Origin: Gyromitra esculenta
Taxonomy: Eukaryota > Ascomycota > Pezizomycetes > Pezizales > Discinaceae
Length of the DNA stretch: 64,000 nt
Assembly (NCBI GenBank): GCA_038503075.1
Contig: JBCAML010000010.1
Span: 868,001 to 932,000 of the forward strand
Direction: 5' to 3'
A program made the position numbers and the translations under genes. Under the pieces are notes generated by a model, which saw only the letters and a program-made list of their open reading frames with translations, was not told the DNA's origin and did no database searches. Numbering within the stretch: the first letter of the stretch is position 1; the number at the start of each line of letters is the position of its first letter. This document shows, piece after piece, positions 50,625 through 62,416 of the stretch.

Positions 50625-53600
50625 CTATAGCCCATTTTCAGCCTTGAATTTATCCCAAGCCTCATTCAGCAAGCTGAACACCGCCGCACTGATCATCCTC
50701 TGCTCCGTCGTTGCATCCTGTGATATCTATAATACTGTTAACTAAGTTTGTAAAATAAAGAGAGGAATTAATAATATACCTTATCTGGATGCACCTTCGA
50801 AATCCCTTTCATATACACCACTTTACACTTCCCGGGCATCAACAAATCCCCCATTCCCACCTTCCTCCATCCTGCTCCATCCCATAACACAGTATCTAAG
50901 CTCCCCAACAGCGCTCTAAGATTCCCCTCCTTCCCAGTCTTCCACGCGCCAATCCTCGCCTCCACCGAGTCGTGTAGCGCCAACTTCTCATCCTCAACCC
51001 GATCTGCTGCAGCGTTTGCTTGACGCAGTGCTTTGACTGCTTGTGCATCTACGTGAAGTTTTGCTACCCTCGGCGGCGGCGGGCGCCGAGCTGGATTAGG
51101 ACGTGAAGAAGATGACGAGAGGGCAGTAGGTTTCGGAGCAGGTTTAGGCTTCAGCGCAGTCTCACAGCGACGACGGCCAGCGGTGGCGATAGCGCCGCCA
51201 ACGCCAGACTCGACGGCGAGCGTCCAGGTTGCGCTAGCGTCAGCCCATTTCTCGAGCTGTTCGAGTCCTTCAGCTTTTCGCGTGACTGTCTTGCTCCAAA
51301 ATTCTTTCATGTCCTTGTCTGTGCCATCGAGTGAGATTGTCTCCCCGTCGCCACGGCCAGGGCCGATGATGGTGAGGATTTCCTCACAGTCGGCGAGTGC
51401 AGATTTTGGGTCTCCAAGTTTGAGGTTGCAGAGGGCGCGGTTGGAGAGGACGACAATGCGGAGAACATGGTATTCCGGGAGCGGAGAAAGGGAGGAAGTG
51501 TAGTGGGTTAGCGCAAGGGTGAAGTCACCACGCTTGAATGCCTCGGAGCCTTTGGTGCGGAATGATGTCGATGTTTGTTGGGCTGAAGGGGAAAGGGTGA
51601 TGTTTGGTCTTTGTGGGATAACGCGGCGAGGCACCGGTGGAGCGATGGGCGTGGGTGTGGGCGTTGAGCGGCGTTGAGAGGATACGGGAGTAGGTTGGCG
51701 CTGCTGGGGCTGGAGGAATGGGTTCCGGGTTGGTTCGCGGGGGGCGGGCCCACCACCGAATAGTAAGTCTCCCTGTGGTGGTTCAGGAGTAGCTGATTTG
51801 GAATTTGAAGATGTGGAAGATGGTGGTGGGCGGCGACGATTCCGCGAGAAGTATTGGATGGCACTGTCTTCCTCAACTGCTTCCCGGGTAAGCTTTTTAT
51901 TTCGTTCGCTGCTGTTGGGAATGTTGCTGGACGCTGGTCTTGGCCTTGGCCTTTCTCGTTCCCGCATCTCTTGCTCCTTATCGCGGATAGCTTTTTCTAG
52001 GGTGTGTTGTCGCTGCCGTTGGATCATTTCTTTTTCCGATAGTCCAAGCCCAGCCGGTGCCGCAGATGAAGATCGGGAGGATGTATCCCTCTCTTGCTTT
52101 CTCCTTGATGGATGGCCACTTCCGGCTTCAAGCATCATCGCCTCTTCAGTCAGTGATGGTTCCGGTGCCCGTTGTTTCCGTTGTGTTGGCCTCATATCAT
52201 CGTCATCGAATCTATTTCCTTTCTCTCCTCCACGCGTGGGGACCGTGTTGGTTTCCATTTGTTGATCCCTCATCCACTTTGGCATATTCGGATCTCCACC
52301 TTCACCGCCTGAGCCCTCTGCCTGGAATTCTGCAATTGCTTTCCCAACTTTCTTCTTTCCGGTATTCCATAGGTTATTTGCAGATTTGAATAAAGTGCCA
52401 CCAATCTCCTGGGCCAAGGCGCCTAGATCCTTTTCCCCGTTCGGATCTCGGCTTCGATCCCGTGCCCAAGCTGGCGTGCTCAATTCGTCTCTCCCCTCCT
52501 CTCTTCTTCGTTGCGCATCTCCACCCTCGTCGTGACGTCTTCCTCGCAGCCCTTGGTTTGAGGATGTCCTGGAGGAAGGTTGAGATGATGGAGGATGGCT
52601 CTTCTTGTGCGCATCTTCCAGTAACCACCCAACCGCCGTCTGTACATCCAAACCATCTGTTTCTTGGAGTGCCCTTTTCGCCTGAGCAGCTGTGAACCCC
52701 ATTTCCATGATTTCGGCAATTATCGGATCTCGAGGATCTGATATTTTTTGTGAGCTCATTGAAGGCATATCTTCTATTTCTCGAGGTCTCGGTGAGGGCG
52801 CAGGCTTTGGTCGAGGAGGAAGCTCTGATACTGGCTTCGCAAGATCGCCGAGAATGTCGTCGTCGTCGTCGTCAACCATATTGTTTGTTGGGGTATTTCG
52901 GCTCGGAAGACTTCCAATATCAAATGGATCCAGAGACTCAGTTTGTTTGTAATCTGACCCTGAATTGCCCATTAAGTCCTGCAGATGTGAGCTTGACGTG
53001 CCATTTCTCGGGGGAGCCGATCCACCCATCAGATCATCCAAACGAGAGCTTTGAGTTCCATTTCTCAGGGCCGAAGTGTAGTTTTTCGGTGCAGGCGAAG
53101 CTGACGGAGGTGGGTAGTGTGAGCTGTTATCGACATGTACGGATGCACTGAACGCTGCAAGTAGATCGTCATCGTCGTCATCAACTGGAGGTGCCCGTGG
53201 AGGAGCTGCAACAATAAGATTCCCTGTTCCCTTCCCACTCTCCAGTGAATCCCAAAACCCTGCATTTACATCCCCTGGGCCGCCGCTATCTCCTCCAAAC
53301 AGCGCATCTATCTTCTTCCGTCGTTCCTCTTCCTCCTTTGCCTTTTGCTCCTGCAACCTCCTTTGTTGCTCCTGAAGCGACAAGTTTCCAGTGCTTTGCT
53401 TAGTGCGCCCAAACGAAACTAAGTTCGCGAAGCTATCGTTTCCTCCAGCTACCCCTGGTAGTGGCTTCGATGAGGTCCCATTGTACCTCGAAGGACCAGG
53501 GGATGTCGTGCTAGGCCGAATCGGCAGGGTCGCGAAAATATTCGATGATGGCGTGTTCGGTTTAAGAGGGGGGAGCGGTTTGTTTGTTGTTGGAGCTGGA

Positions 53601-53635
53601 GAGGAGCTCCAGGATAGGCCGGAGAGGTCGTCCAT
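50625..53635 (-). CDS. SWA2: auxilin-like UBA-TPR-J-domain protein (Swa2 type)
   Basis: Co-chaperone that recruits Hsp70 to uncoat clathrin-coated vesicles. Two exons: 53635-50780 and 50717-50625, giving 982 aa. The N-terminal 300 residues are Ser/Pro-rich with short acidic and adaptor-type motifs such as DDDDDDLLAAF and DPFDIG. A UBA domain lies at about 303-341 (IIAEIMEMGFTAAQAKRALQ, AVGWLLED). A long charged linker follows. TPR-like helices are at about 690-840 (FRTKGSEAFKRGDFTLALTH, SNRALCNLKLGDPKSALAD). The C-terminal J domain (about 900-982) has the HPD motif at 949-951, just before the intron, and ends FSLLNEAWDKFKAENGL. UBA, TPR and C-terminal J in this order is the Swa2 architecture. 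The protein is longer than yeast Swa2 because of its linkers. Function inferred from architecture. Confidence 0.9.
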
Positions 53636-56600
53636 TGGTGATATGTAGGTTGCGAGCGATGGAATGAGATGCCCCTCCTGAGCGCCGCGGTTGTGAAGAT
53701 GATGCCGTGAAACCTGATAGTCAACCCTAACCCTGACGGCAGCAGAATTGGGCCCCTAGATTTAGATAAGGTTTGATTTGAGATTCATGTAGTTAACTCC
53801 TTCGATAGTATTGTTGTTTCACCGGGGAGGTCCATTGACGCTTGGCTAATTATTAGAGCTCGAAGTGATTGTCTACGTTTCAAAAGTGTGCTAGAACACC
53901 AACGCCCAAAATTCGCTCATTCTATAAGATACTGAGACTATAGTAGATTTTTTTGCTGTAGATTTCTATTGAAAGATTCCATCTGCAGTCAGAATCTGGG
54001 AAGTAATGTTCGATTTAGGAATCGCTTAATAGAATATGTAGTTTAAACTACAATTCCCGAAACCTAGACTATAACAGGTGTATATTTTGGTGAACCGCAT
54101 TGAGAGACTCTAATCTCCGCGGGAGGTGCAAATCATGTGAGCTCAAGCCACTTAGCTGAGTGATCTCCTATGAATTGCGTCAAACTCTGCCCACGCTTCA
54201 AGAGCAATGGTGACCCCAATTTAAACCTCAATGCTTAACATGTACTTTTGCTGAAAAAGCGATGCAGTAATACTACATGTACTCAGTATGTTCTCTCGTA
54301 GCTATATTCTATGGTTATTTTAAACGAAAGTATGTATGTACGGGTAAGTACAGCGTTACCTTAAACAGCCTCATATCGATCCACACAGGATATGATAGGG
54401 AGACATACGAATACCAAACACTCATCACTGTGGAGCTTTTTCAGTATCAATAGCCATGTACAGGCATTTATGAGTATATAGCAAAACATAGAAATTGCTT
54501 CTAAAATTCTAGTATAAAGTAAATTTGCGATTCCTCTCCCGGCCCCTTATCACAAACAATATCCTCTTCCTCGACATTCATAGCCAAAACAAAACCCGCA
54601 CATCGGCTCCCGACCCCTTGACTATCATGCAGATTAATAAAAACCTGTATTTCGTGAGTATCAAAAACCACCATTTCTTTAGTTGGATTGCCAAGAAACG
54701 TCTTGTCCAGTGCAGCCAGCATGGAGCCTCTCATCTAAGGGGACGTACTTGTAGGCAGTGTGAATGGATCTGGAAGTCCCAAAAGAAACCCAGACGTTAG
54801 TTTTGGACGTTCGTGGGTTTTATCGTAGGTAGCGAAGCCGTAGACACAGCGGATTGAACAAGCTGTGCTCCTATGACTTTTGGGCCTTTGTTGACGAAAC
54901 CAGCTAAGGTGACTGTTTTCTTGGATGCTCAATAGATTAGTTATTTCAGAGACTTGGATCGGTAAAGGGATCATCTCATTTTTGCGTAGTAAGGTTTTCT
55001 TATTTGCATGTTATTCTGTGGAACGTGTTACTAGTTTCTAGGCCTCTACTAACAAATTTTCTTGTAACTTTCTTGCGTTTACTTCTTCTATGGAGAAATT
55101 AGACTACCTTCTGCAATCGTTCCAAAACACGAAGCACGAAATAATATCATCGAGTGATAATGCATGACTGAAAGCGGCAGTTTCCCAGTAGATCTATCTT
55201 CAAGTTCTCACTCGTCATGGTAATAAATTAGTAAAAGTAATGATATAATGTATCCCCCTTATCTGCGATTGGGTACGTCTTCCGTCCGGGTTCACAAGCT
55301 AATCAACTATAGTGATCGACCGGCAGGTTCGGACCGAACCAAGTAATCGATCGAGATACGCCGTTTAGAGTAAGTTGTTAGGCACCGGGATAACTCCTGG
55401 TTCCCGATACTCACCGTTGCTGTCGGTAGTTAGGGTACTTATTGACGGCTTCCCCAAGTATTGATTTACCTTTGGTATGTAATCACGTCGTACGGATTTA
55501 CTAGTTTCTCGGATATTTGTACGGCTTGGTTGGGGCTGATATTCCGGTCTGTCGTTACTGGGGTTAGCTGTTGCCAAACTGGTCCTGACGGAGCCAACCC
55601 TGCCTGAGATCCCGCTTTGCTGATGTTGTCCGACTTGGAAGGTGTTGCCGACGACGTCATTTGTTTCCGAGTTGAACTTGAACTTTCAGTTGAACTTGTT
55701 TGATTTTAACAAAGGCCATAACCTCGATACTGTAATGACGATGCTCTATATCCTCCCCTGTCGATTGTGAGCGGGATCGAAACATCTCGCTTTTAGCACT
55801 ACATGTACTCTACATGCACTTATGTAGCTAAATCCTACGTATGCACCATGCCAGGCAAAAGGACACACTACCTGACGACAAAGGAAGCTCATAGGTTAGC
55901 ACATACCCCTGATAGGTATTTCACAAACGACGTCGCACCGCTGACAGTGAAAAAAATCTGATGTTGTAGCACTTACTATATCTTATGGAAATAAGACTCG
56001 TAAATTAAATTCTAGAGCAGTACCTCTAGCTAAGCATCATGTGCGCCGTTGATGCATCGAAATGTTGATAATGACAGCCCTTCATGAGGCGACTATCATC
56101 TTGATATCCCATCCTTAAGAGAGCTATTTATTTGTTTGCTCAACATACACACACACTCTCATTTTCATTTGAGGGTGCTCATGACCTGTGAAGCCGTTCC
56201 ACAAAACTGTCAACGGGAGCGGTCTGGTACGCTCCATTCCGACGGCAGTCACCATGAACTGCATTTTTATGCAACTACTGTAGCACTCTGCATGTGGATT
56301 TTGGGCATGTAGAGTAAACAAGAAAGAGCCCAGGAATAAGGCAGGTGCCAGTGTGGTTCCCTTCAAAGCCCTTGTGTCACTGAAAGACTGGATAATTATA
56401 TTTATCCGTGATTTTCAGTTTCACTGTTCTCATGGCCACGCGAACGCGAACGCGAACGCGAATAGAGTGAGTGGCGTGGGGGAAATATCATTTGGGCCTG
56501 GCTGGCTGCGAATCACGATAGCAAAGTGCTGCTATCATAATCGATTAGATCCAGGTCTGGCATGGATGGAAATAAAGGCGGGGTTAACTGGCCAACCAAC

Positions 56601-57652
56601 ATCTCGGTTTGGCGGAGCCTCGGCTTAAAGTGAACTTCTCAGAAAAGTCGACAACCACGATCTGGAAATCCCTTGCATGAGTACCCAAACTAGAGCAGAG
56701 CAAACTACTGCGAGTGATAAGAATAGAGAAACTCCACCATTCCCCTGCATCAGCCTTGCTTGACATAACTTGTGCATAAGTGTAGGGCGGGTTAAATTCG
56801 GCGGTGAGGAAGTTCCAACAATATGTTTTGTGTCCTTTCCTGGAGTGCTTTTTGAGGGTTTCTCCACTCTTTACCGATCTAAGCTTGCACTTCCCCTCAC
56901 TACTTCGCTTACGGAAATTTACGATATACAACCTAACCTTCTCCCCCCTCCCCCAACGTGGCACGCACATGCTACGAGTTCCATTCCCATGGGCTTTATC
57001 TTGGCGGTGGTGGTGGGAAGGAGGAGGATGAGATATGCTAAGAAGAAGAGGAGGGAGGATAAGAAACACGGAATGGTTGCCACAAAAGAAAACTGCCCAG
57101 CCATGAGCGAAAAAGCCCCTCCAGTCAAACAGGTCTCGAGACCCAGGATTCGCACAAAGGGAAACCGCAAATCCTACTGCATTCGCAGCGGCCAAGTGCC
57201 AAGTGAAAATGAACTCGATGCAAGCTTGCGGTCGTGCGTGCGGCTACCATCTCCCTGGGAGGTATTTATCTCAGGCTACATCCGATTTTGGAGGAGGCGG
57301 ATTCTGGGATGTTGCGCCGAGGGAGTCTAGCTGGCGGATGAAGTCGTGGCTACTAAAGAGAGAGCTTGGCCCCGTTCTTGAGGAGGGAGGTGGATGTTGC
57401 GGAAACTACATCTCTGAATCTACGAAAGTCTACTTTGCTTAGAAGTCGACAAATTTTCGGTGTTGTTGTTCGCGTAATAATTGTGCATCTCGGCGTGCGT
57501 CATTATTGTCATTTGGAACAGGTCCCCCGGAGCTGTTTGTTTGATTTATATCAAGACTGGACTTCGCCTCCCTGGGCATTTCTGTTTTTTCTCTCAGGCC
57601 TTTAAAAGCCCCCTAATTTACGGACATAGTTTTCGTTGCTACTATTATCAAG
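53636..57652. other. 4-kb gene-free block
   Basis: Lies between two divergent genes. No supported gene. Two TACATGTA palindromes (54274, 55800) and a hexanucleotide repeat at 56439-56462. Two overlapping minus-strand frames at 55365-55660 (65 and 71 codons) could be a small gene with an intron but have no recognisable domain. The GC-richer part from about 56400 on may be the upstream region of the F-box gene. Confidence 0.4.
56439..56462. repeat. (CGCGAA)4 hexanucleotide repeat
   Basis: Four perfect tandem CGCGAA units in non-coding sequence. No function assigned. Confidence 0.9.
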
Positions 57653-59027
57653 ATGTTCGTTGTTGCCCTGTCCCTTATCTGATCGGGCTATTTGTATCTG
57701 ACAGGAAACGTTTAGGACCCGCTCGGAGAATCCCCTCACGGTGTCACAAAGGTCGAACAACCTCCAGTTCTCGCGTTCCCCGCACTTTCAATCTCTTCCC
57801 TCGTCACAACTCGGCACTCGTTCGATCTACCTCTATACCGACCCACGCTCAATTTCTGCTGAGGGGCGTCCGACCAAGAAACTATACCAACCAAATAATG
57901 TTCGGGCCCTACCCAGGGAAGATAGCTCTTCACCGGTGGCATATACTCGTCGCGCAATTGCCTCTTTGATTACGCCGTACTTACAGCCAAAGTCCTCGAA
58001 GCGCACTTCTAAAGCTGCGCATCATCCGCATAGGCTTTCATCATCAGCCTCTTCCATCCATAGTGTGACTAGTAGTATTATCTCTAGGAAGCGCAAATAC
58101 TACTATGAACACCCTACACTTGCATCGCTACCATCAGAGATTCTGGATGAGATCTTTTCGTACCTTGACCAGCCTACGCTCCTCTCACTCGTCAAGGTGT
58201 CTAAACGCATGATGGAAGAAGCAGCGAATGGCCTATATTATCAGCCCACATTTGCTTCCACATATCGTTTTGCGCAGTTCGTAACTATAGTCTCACAAAA
58301 TCCAGTGCTCGCTAGGATGGTACGTGTGTTGGATTTGTCAGGGCTAGGGAGATGCGTGGAAGACGATGTTCCGTTGGCTGGGTGGCGGGAATGGAAATAC
58401 CGGGATTCACCACTGCACACCATCCATCGTGATGACCAAGTGAAGATAGCGAAAATCGCGTACTCGCAGTCCTCAGTAAGGCTCAACAAAATAAAAGCTA
58501 CTGTTGCTATAAATTCTAGCATGCATCCGCTGCCGTCGCCGTTTTTGAAGCAATATTCACTGTCTAGGGACGTACCCATTGGCGCGTTGATCCATCTTCT
58601 TACGGCATGCCAGTGCCTTCGAACACTCAACTTCTCCGGTGTTCCGCTTGCAGCGGATTATTCAGTTCTTCGGACGAATACCTCGTCGTACACAGCGGTC
58701 GCTTTTACGGGGCTGCTTTTCGTCTCGGATGTCCCGAAAAGTTTTACGTGGAAGGAAGGGGATACGAAACCGTTGCATGCCGCTACCGACTTGGTGAACG
58801 CTATTGTTAAATTGAGATGCCTTACGAAACTCAAGATCAAGGGCGGACTATGGGTTACACGGGATGCAGCTACTCGTCTGGTCGAGGAGTGTAAAGAGTT
58901 AGAAAAGGTCGACTTTAGGGAGTGTGGGATGTATAAGGGAAACCGGTGGGCGGTCAAAGGGCGGAGGAGCGAAGTTAGGGATGTTCTGCATGCTGATCGG
59001 GAGATGCTGTTAAGGAAAAGGAGATGA
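57653..59027 (+). CDS. F-box protein
   Basis: Probable substrate-recognition subunit of an SCF ubiquitin ligase. The main exon is 57705-59027; the proposed start is a 6-nt exon ATGTTC at 57653-57658 joined across a 46-nt intron (GTTGTT to CTGACAG), giving 442 aa. The frame is open from the acceptor on and has no in-frame ATG before the F-box, so an upstream start exon is required; this one keeps phase but its donor is weak. The F-box is at about residues 139-175: LASLPSEILDEIFSYLDQ then LLSLVKVSKRM. Before it lies a Ser/Arg-rich basic region (RTSKAAHHPHRLSSS). Downstream are leucine-rich segments suggesting an LRR-like fold (VLDLSGLG, LRTLNFSG, LTKLKIKGGLWVT, LEKVDFRECGMY). No symbol can be given. 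The F-box call is good; the start is uncertain. Confidence 0.75.
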
Positions 59028-59603
59028 GTGGGGGATGGGATGAAATCTGGAGACCAGGAAACACTCCATTTGCAGCAACAAAAAGTGTTTATTTGGTCAG
59101 TTGGAGTATTACGGGCGGTACTTTATTTCGATTTTATTTGCTATTTTTTTCTTCTCCACTCTTCTTATAGCTCCTGGCGCATATCGGTGGGGCATTGGCG
59201 CGGGTGCGCAGGCATTTCCATCTTCCTTTTTTTCTTGAGAGCTGTACTCTTTTCGATTTTACACATTCCTTGTACCTTGTATATAGCTATCTTTCCGTTT
59301 GTAGCATTCACGAATTTATGTCGCGACGATAGTAATAATGCGGGCCGAGTGATAATCTGTTCGAATTTCGCGGCTCAACCCGCGTGGCTTAGTGGCAGTT
59401 GTTACCCCGCCTGTGCCACACAGCTCCACACCCTCCAACAACAGCTCCAGAGTCTGTGGTTCTTCATCTCCAATCCACCCAAATCTCTCTGGTAACTGGA
59501 TTTACATCTCAGTTCATCGCCCATCTACAGATATTATATAGACAAAACTCCCATCTACTTCCCATCTGCTTCTCATCTAGCTGCCATCTTATTCTCTGTA
59601 GAA
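59028..59603. other. intergenic region between the F-box gene and CSN4
   Basis: 576 bp, T-rich after the F-box stop and C/T-rich just before the CSN4 start, consistent with a 3' UTR followed by a promoter and leader. No gene seen. Confidence 0.4.
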
Positions 59604-60963
59604 ATGGCGTCTCCTGAAGTTCAGTCCCAGCTCGCTGCAATCGAGAGCTCATCAACCTCACAGGGTGATAAGGGCACTGCCTTCACCTCTCTGCTCAACT
59701 CCATCATCGCCTCATCCCCACCTGAGCAGCTGACACCCAATCTCACAGTCTTCATCGACACCATCCTCTCCGACAATGTGGGGATCGTTACCTCCCGTCC
59801 CGTCCTCTCTGAATACGTTACGGCCATTTCCAAAGTCTCCTCCCTCGAGGTACAAAAAGACGTCTACGTCTACACCCTTGAAAAAATCCGTCCAAAAATT
59901 GTTTCTTTCGAAGAACAGGACTGCAACATCCGTGAAGCCCTCGCTGATATCTATGAGGCCGAAAATGAGAATGCCGAGGCTGCAAAGGTTCTCCAGGGCA
60001 TCCAGCTGAACCCACATCAACGTCAGATTTCCGACGAGTTCAGACTCAAAGTTTATATCCGCATCATGCGTAACCTGCTCGAGGACGACGAATCTATTAC
60101 CGCCGACGCTTGGCTCAACCGTGCTACGCTGCTGATCCACAAGAGCGAGGACCCACAACTGAACCTCATGTTTCAAATGTGCCAGGCTCGTATTCTCGAT
60201 GCAAAGCGCCAGTTCTTGAACGCTTGCTCGAAGTACCATCAACTATCATTCTCGCCGCTGGTTGCAGATGCGGACAGGATGCAGTGTCTCTCCGCTGCCA
60301 TGACATGTGCCATCCTTGCCCCAGCCGGCCCACTCCGTAGTCGTTCCCTCGCGACCCTATATAAAGACGAACGCTCCCCACAGCTTCAGCAAGACTATGC
60401 CTTGTTGGAGAAAATGTACATGGATCGGCTCCTCTCCCAAAAAGAGGTAGACGAATTCGCTTCCCGTCTAAAACCGCATCAGGTTGCGCTGCAGTCCGAG
60501 GGTACAACTGTCCTTTCAAAAGCCGTCATCGAGCACAATCTTCTAGCTGCGTCTCGTCTCTATAATAATATCGGTGTTGAGGAACTTGGTGTGTTGCTAG
60601 GGCTTTCCGGCGAGAAGGCGGAAGAGTATGCTGCTAGGATGATTGAGCAAAAGCGTATGAGTGGACAGATCGACCAGATCGATGGTTTGATCTACTTTGA
60701 CTCAATCCCAAGTGCGACAAAAGAGGGTGGCGCGGCAGTGGGAGGTTCAGAGAAGGTTGTGGGTCGGCAGATTAGGAGATGGGATGAGAACGTGGCGGCG
60801 TTGGCTCAAGAGGTAGAGAATATCACGAGTATGTTGCAGAACGAGTATCCGGTAAGAAACTCCCCGCTTTTTCGTTTGTGGATCTCATGCCACGGGCCTC
60901 AAGGACGACTGCTGACAGTTATTTTGCGTGTAGGAATTTGTAGCTGCAAACCTGATTACTTGA
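59604..60963 (+). CDS. CSN4: COP9 signalosome subunit 4
   Basis: Subunit of the COP9 signalosome, which removes NEDD8 from cullins and so controls SCF-type ubiquitin ligases. Two exons: 59604-60851 and 60934-60963, giving 425 aa; the last exon adds only EFVAANLIT. The N-terminal helical repeats include PEQLTPNLTVFIDTIL and ALADIYEAENENAEAAKVLQ. The PCI domain in the C-terminal half includes HQVALQSEGTTVLSKAVIEH, AASRLYNNIGVEELGVLLG and EKAEEYAARMIEQKRMSGQI, followed by DQIDGLIYF and a final coiled helix (QEVENITSMLQNEYP). Conserved CSN4 motifs are intact and the length is normal. It neighbours, in the same direction, an F-box gene that would feed the same SCF system; this may be coincidence. 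Confidence 0.95.
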
Positions 60964-62416
60964 GGTGGTATAGAGTTGTCCGTAGCAATTTTATGAGCAT
61001 TAGATGTGATATTTACGAGCGGAAGATAAAAGTAAACAAATGTGCTAGTTTTTTTTCTTTTATATTTCATTTGGAGTTTTATGGAGGGGGTTCTTTTTAT
61101 TTTTATTTTCTACATCCTAGTTCTGGTTCATTCTTGATGGAGTTATATTCAGGAATTAAAGAGAAACGCCGATGCTATGCTATTCAATGGAGCTATGAGA
61201 GGATACCTATCTTTCTTCTGATTCGCCATCTACTAGTAGTACCGTGAATATCTTAATCCTCGTCGTAAAGCTTGTGGTCATGACAAGTCACTCGACATCT
61301 GTTTGTGGGCGGTTGTTGTTGTTTATTCATTAGGTAATTCAACCCGAAGGTTATGGTACTCTTCGCAAATTCAAAAAGCCAAAACAAAAAGCCAAAACAA
61401 AAGCCACATAACACAAACCAAACATACAAACCAAACCCAAAAAACCAAAACCAAAACAACCAAAACCAAAACAATTGTCTGTAGACAATGTTGCAAAGTG
61501 AGTAAATGATGTGATGATTTCCTGCTAAGTACACGGACCATATAGCCCCAATTTACACTGTCTCAATATTTCTAACACAGCTGGGATCGTTGTGGGCTAT
61601 GGGGGCAAGGTAAAGAGTAGTGGAGTATGACTGCGCATGTTCGTCCGAAGGGACTTGAAAGTGTTGTATATCCGATAGGCAACTATATCTATTTATCGCA
61701 TCCTATATATTTACGCTACTTCAGTAAAGTAATTTTGGCTGTTGAATATTATTTTTTATCTACGCCCCAAATAGTTGTGAGGCAGCTGGGGGGTGAAGAG
61801 AAATGTCATCAGCAGAGAAAACAAATAACTGTGTCCTTTTAGTATGAGTTTTGAAGATGATACCAAGTAGTTGGGCTTGATGGTAGCTTAAATGAGATAA
61901 AAACAAGGAATAGACCAGTGTAACTTTAGAGGTCTCCGGATTGATCGAGCCGAGTGACCGCCGGTGATCACAATACATCATCTCCAATATGCCCACAAAG
62001 TTGCTAGGCGAAATTTTCAGAGCGTTTCTGTCAATATTGTCGTTCACTCATGTAACAAAAAAAATAGTTATGACGGGAAGAGAATCCTTTTTTATCCACC
62101 TCGTCTTAACCAAAGGTCTTGCATCTGTAGCACCCAAACAGGACATAACAAAGATTCATAAAAAGTAAGAAACAAAATACAGTACTTGAAAGGAAAAGAT
62201 AGAGGAGGATGAAGAGAGGAAGAAAACGAGATATCTGCGAAGGCAGAGAAATCCGTTCCAATAGGATCAACCCCCACAGTAAAACAAAAACAAAAGGCCA
62301 CCCCCCTAGATCTTACTTTTCAACCTAATCATTGCACCGCTCAGTCGTTCATACTTTCGTCATATATATATATAATTACACTCCAGCCCAGTCTAAATCT
62401 TTGCTTCCGTTTACGT
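60964..62416. other. convergent 3' flanks of CSN4 and DNM1 with low-complexity A/C tract
   Basis: 1453 bp with no supported gene. A low-complexity tract of AAAACC/AACCAA units lies at 61373-61475. At 61340-61356 the sequence CAACCCGAAGGTTATGG matches the SINE-like end at 48005-48021 at 15 of 17 positions and sits next to a GTT-rich run, so it may be a diverged fragment of the same family; this is weak. Confidence 0.4.

Noticed and set aside
55365..55660. Small minus-strand gene
   Set aside because: Two short overlapping frames without known domains; a join can be imagined but nothing in the sequence supports it strongly.
57741..57743. GTG as start of the F-box protein
   Set aside because: Nuclear fungal genes start almost only at ATG. 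The frame extends upstream to a good acceptor (CTGACAG at 57704), implying an upstream start exon.
59604..61247. Reading CSN4 as a longer protein continuing to 61247
   Set aside because: The extension past 60851 is not conserved. Splicing at GTAAGA to TGTAG restores the normal CSN4 C-terminus EFVAANLIT.
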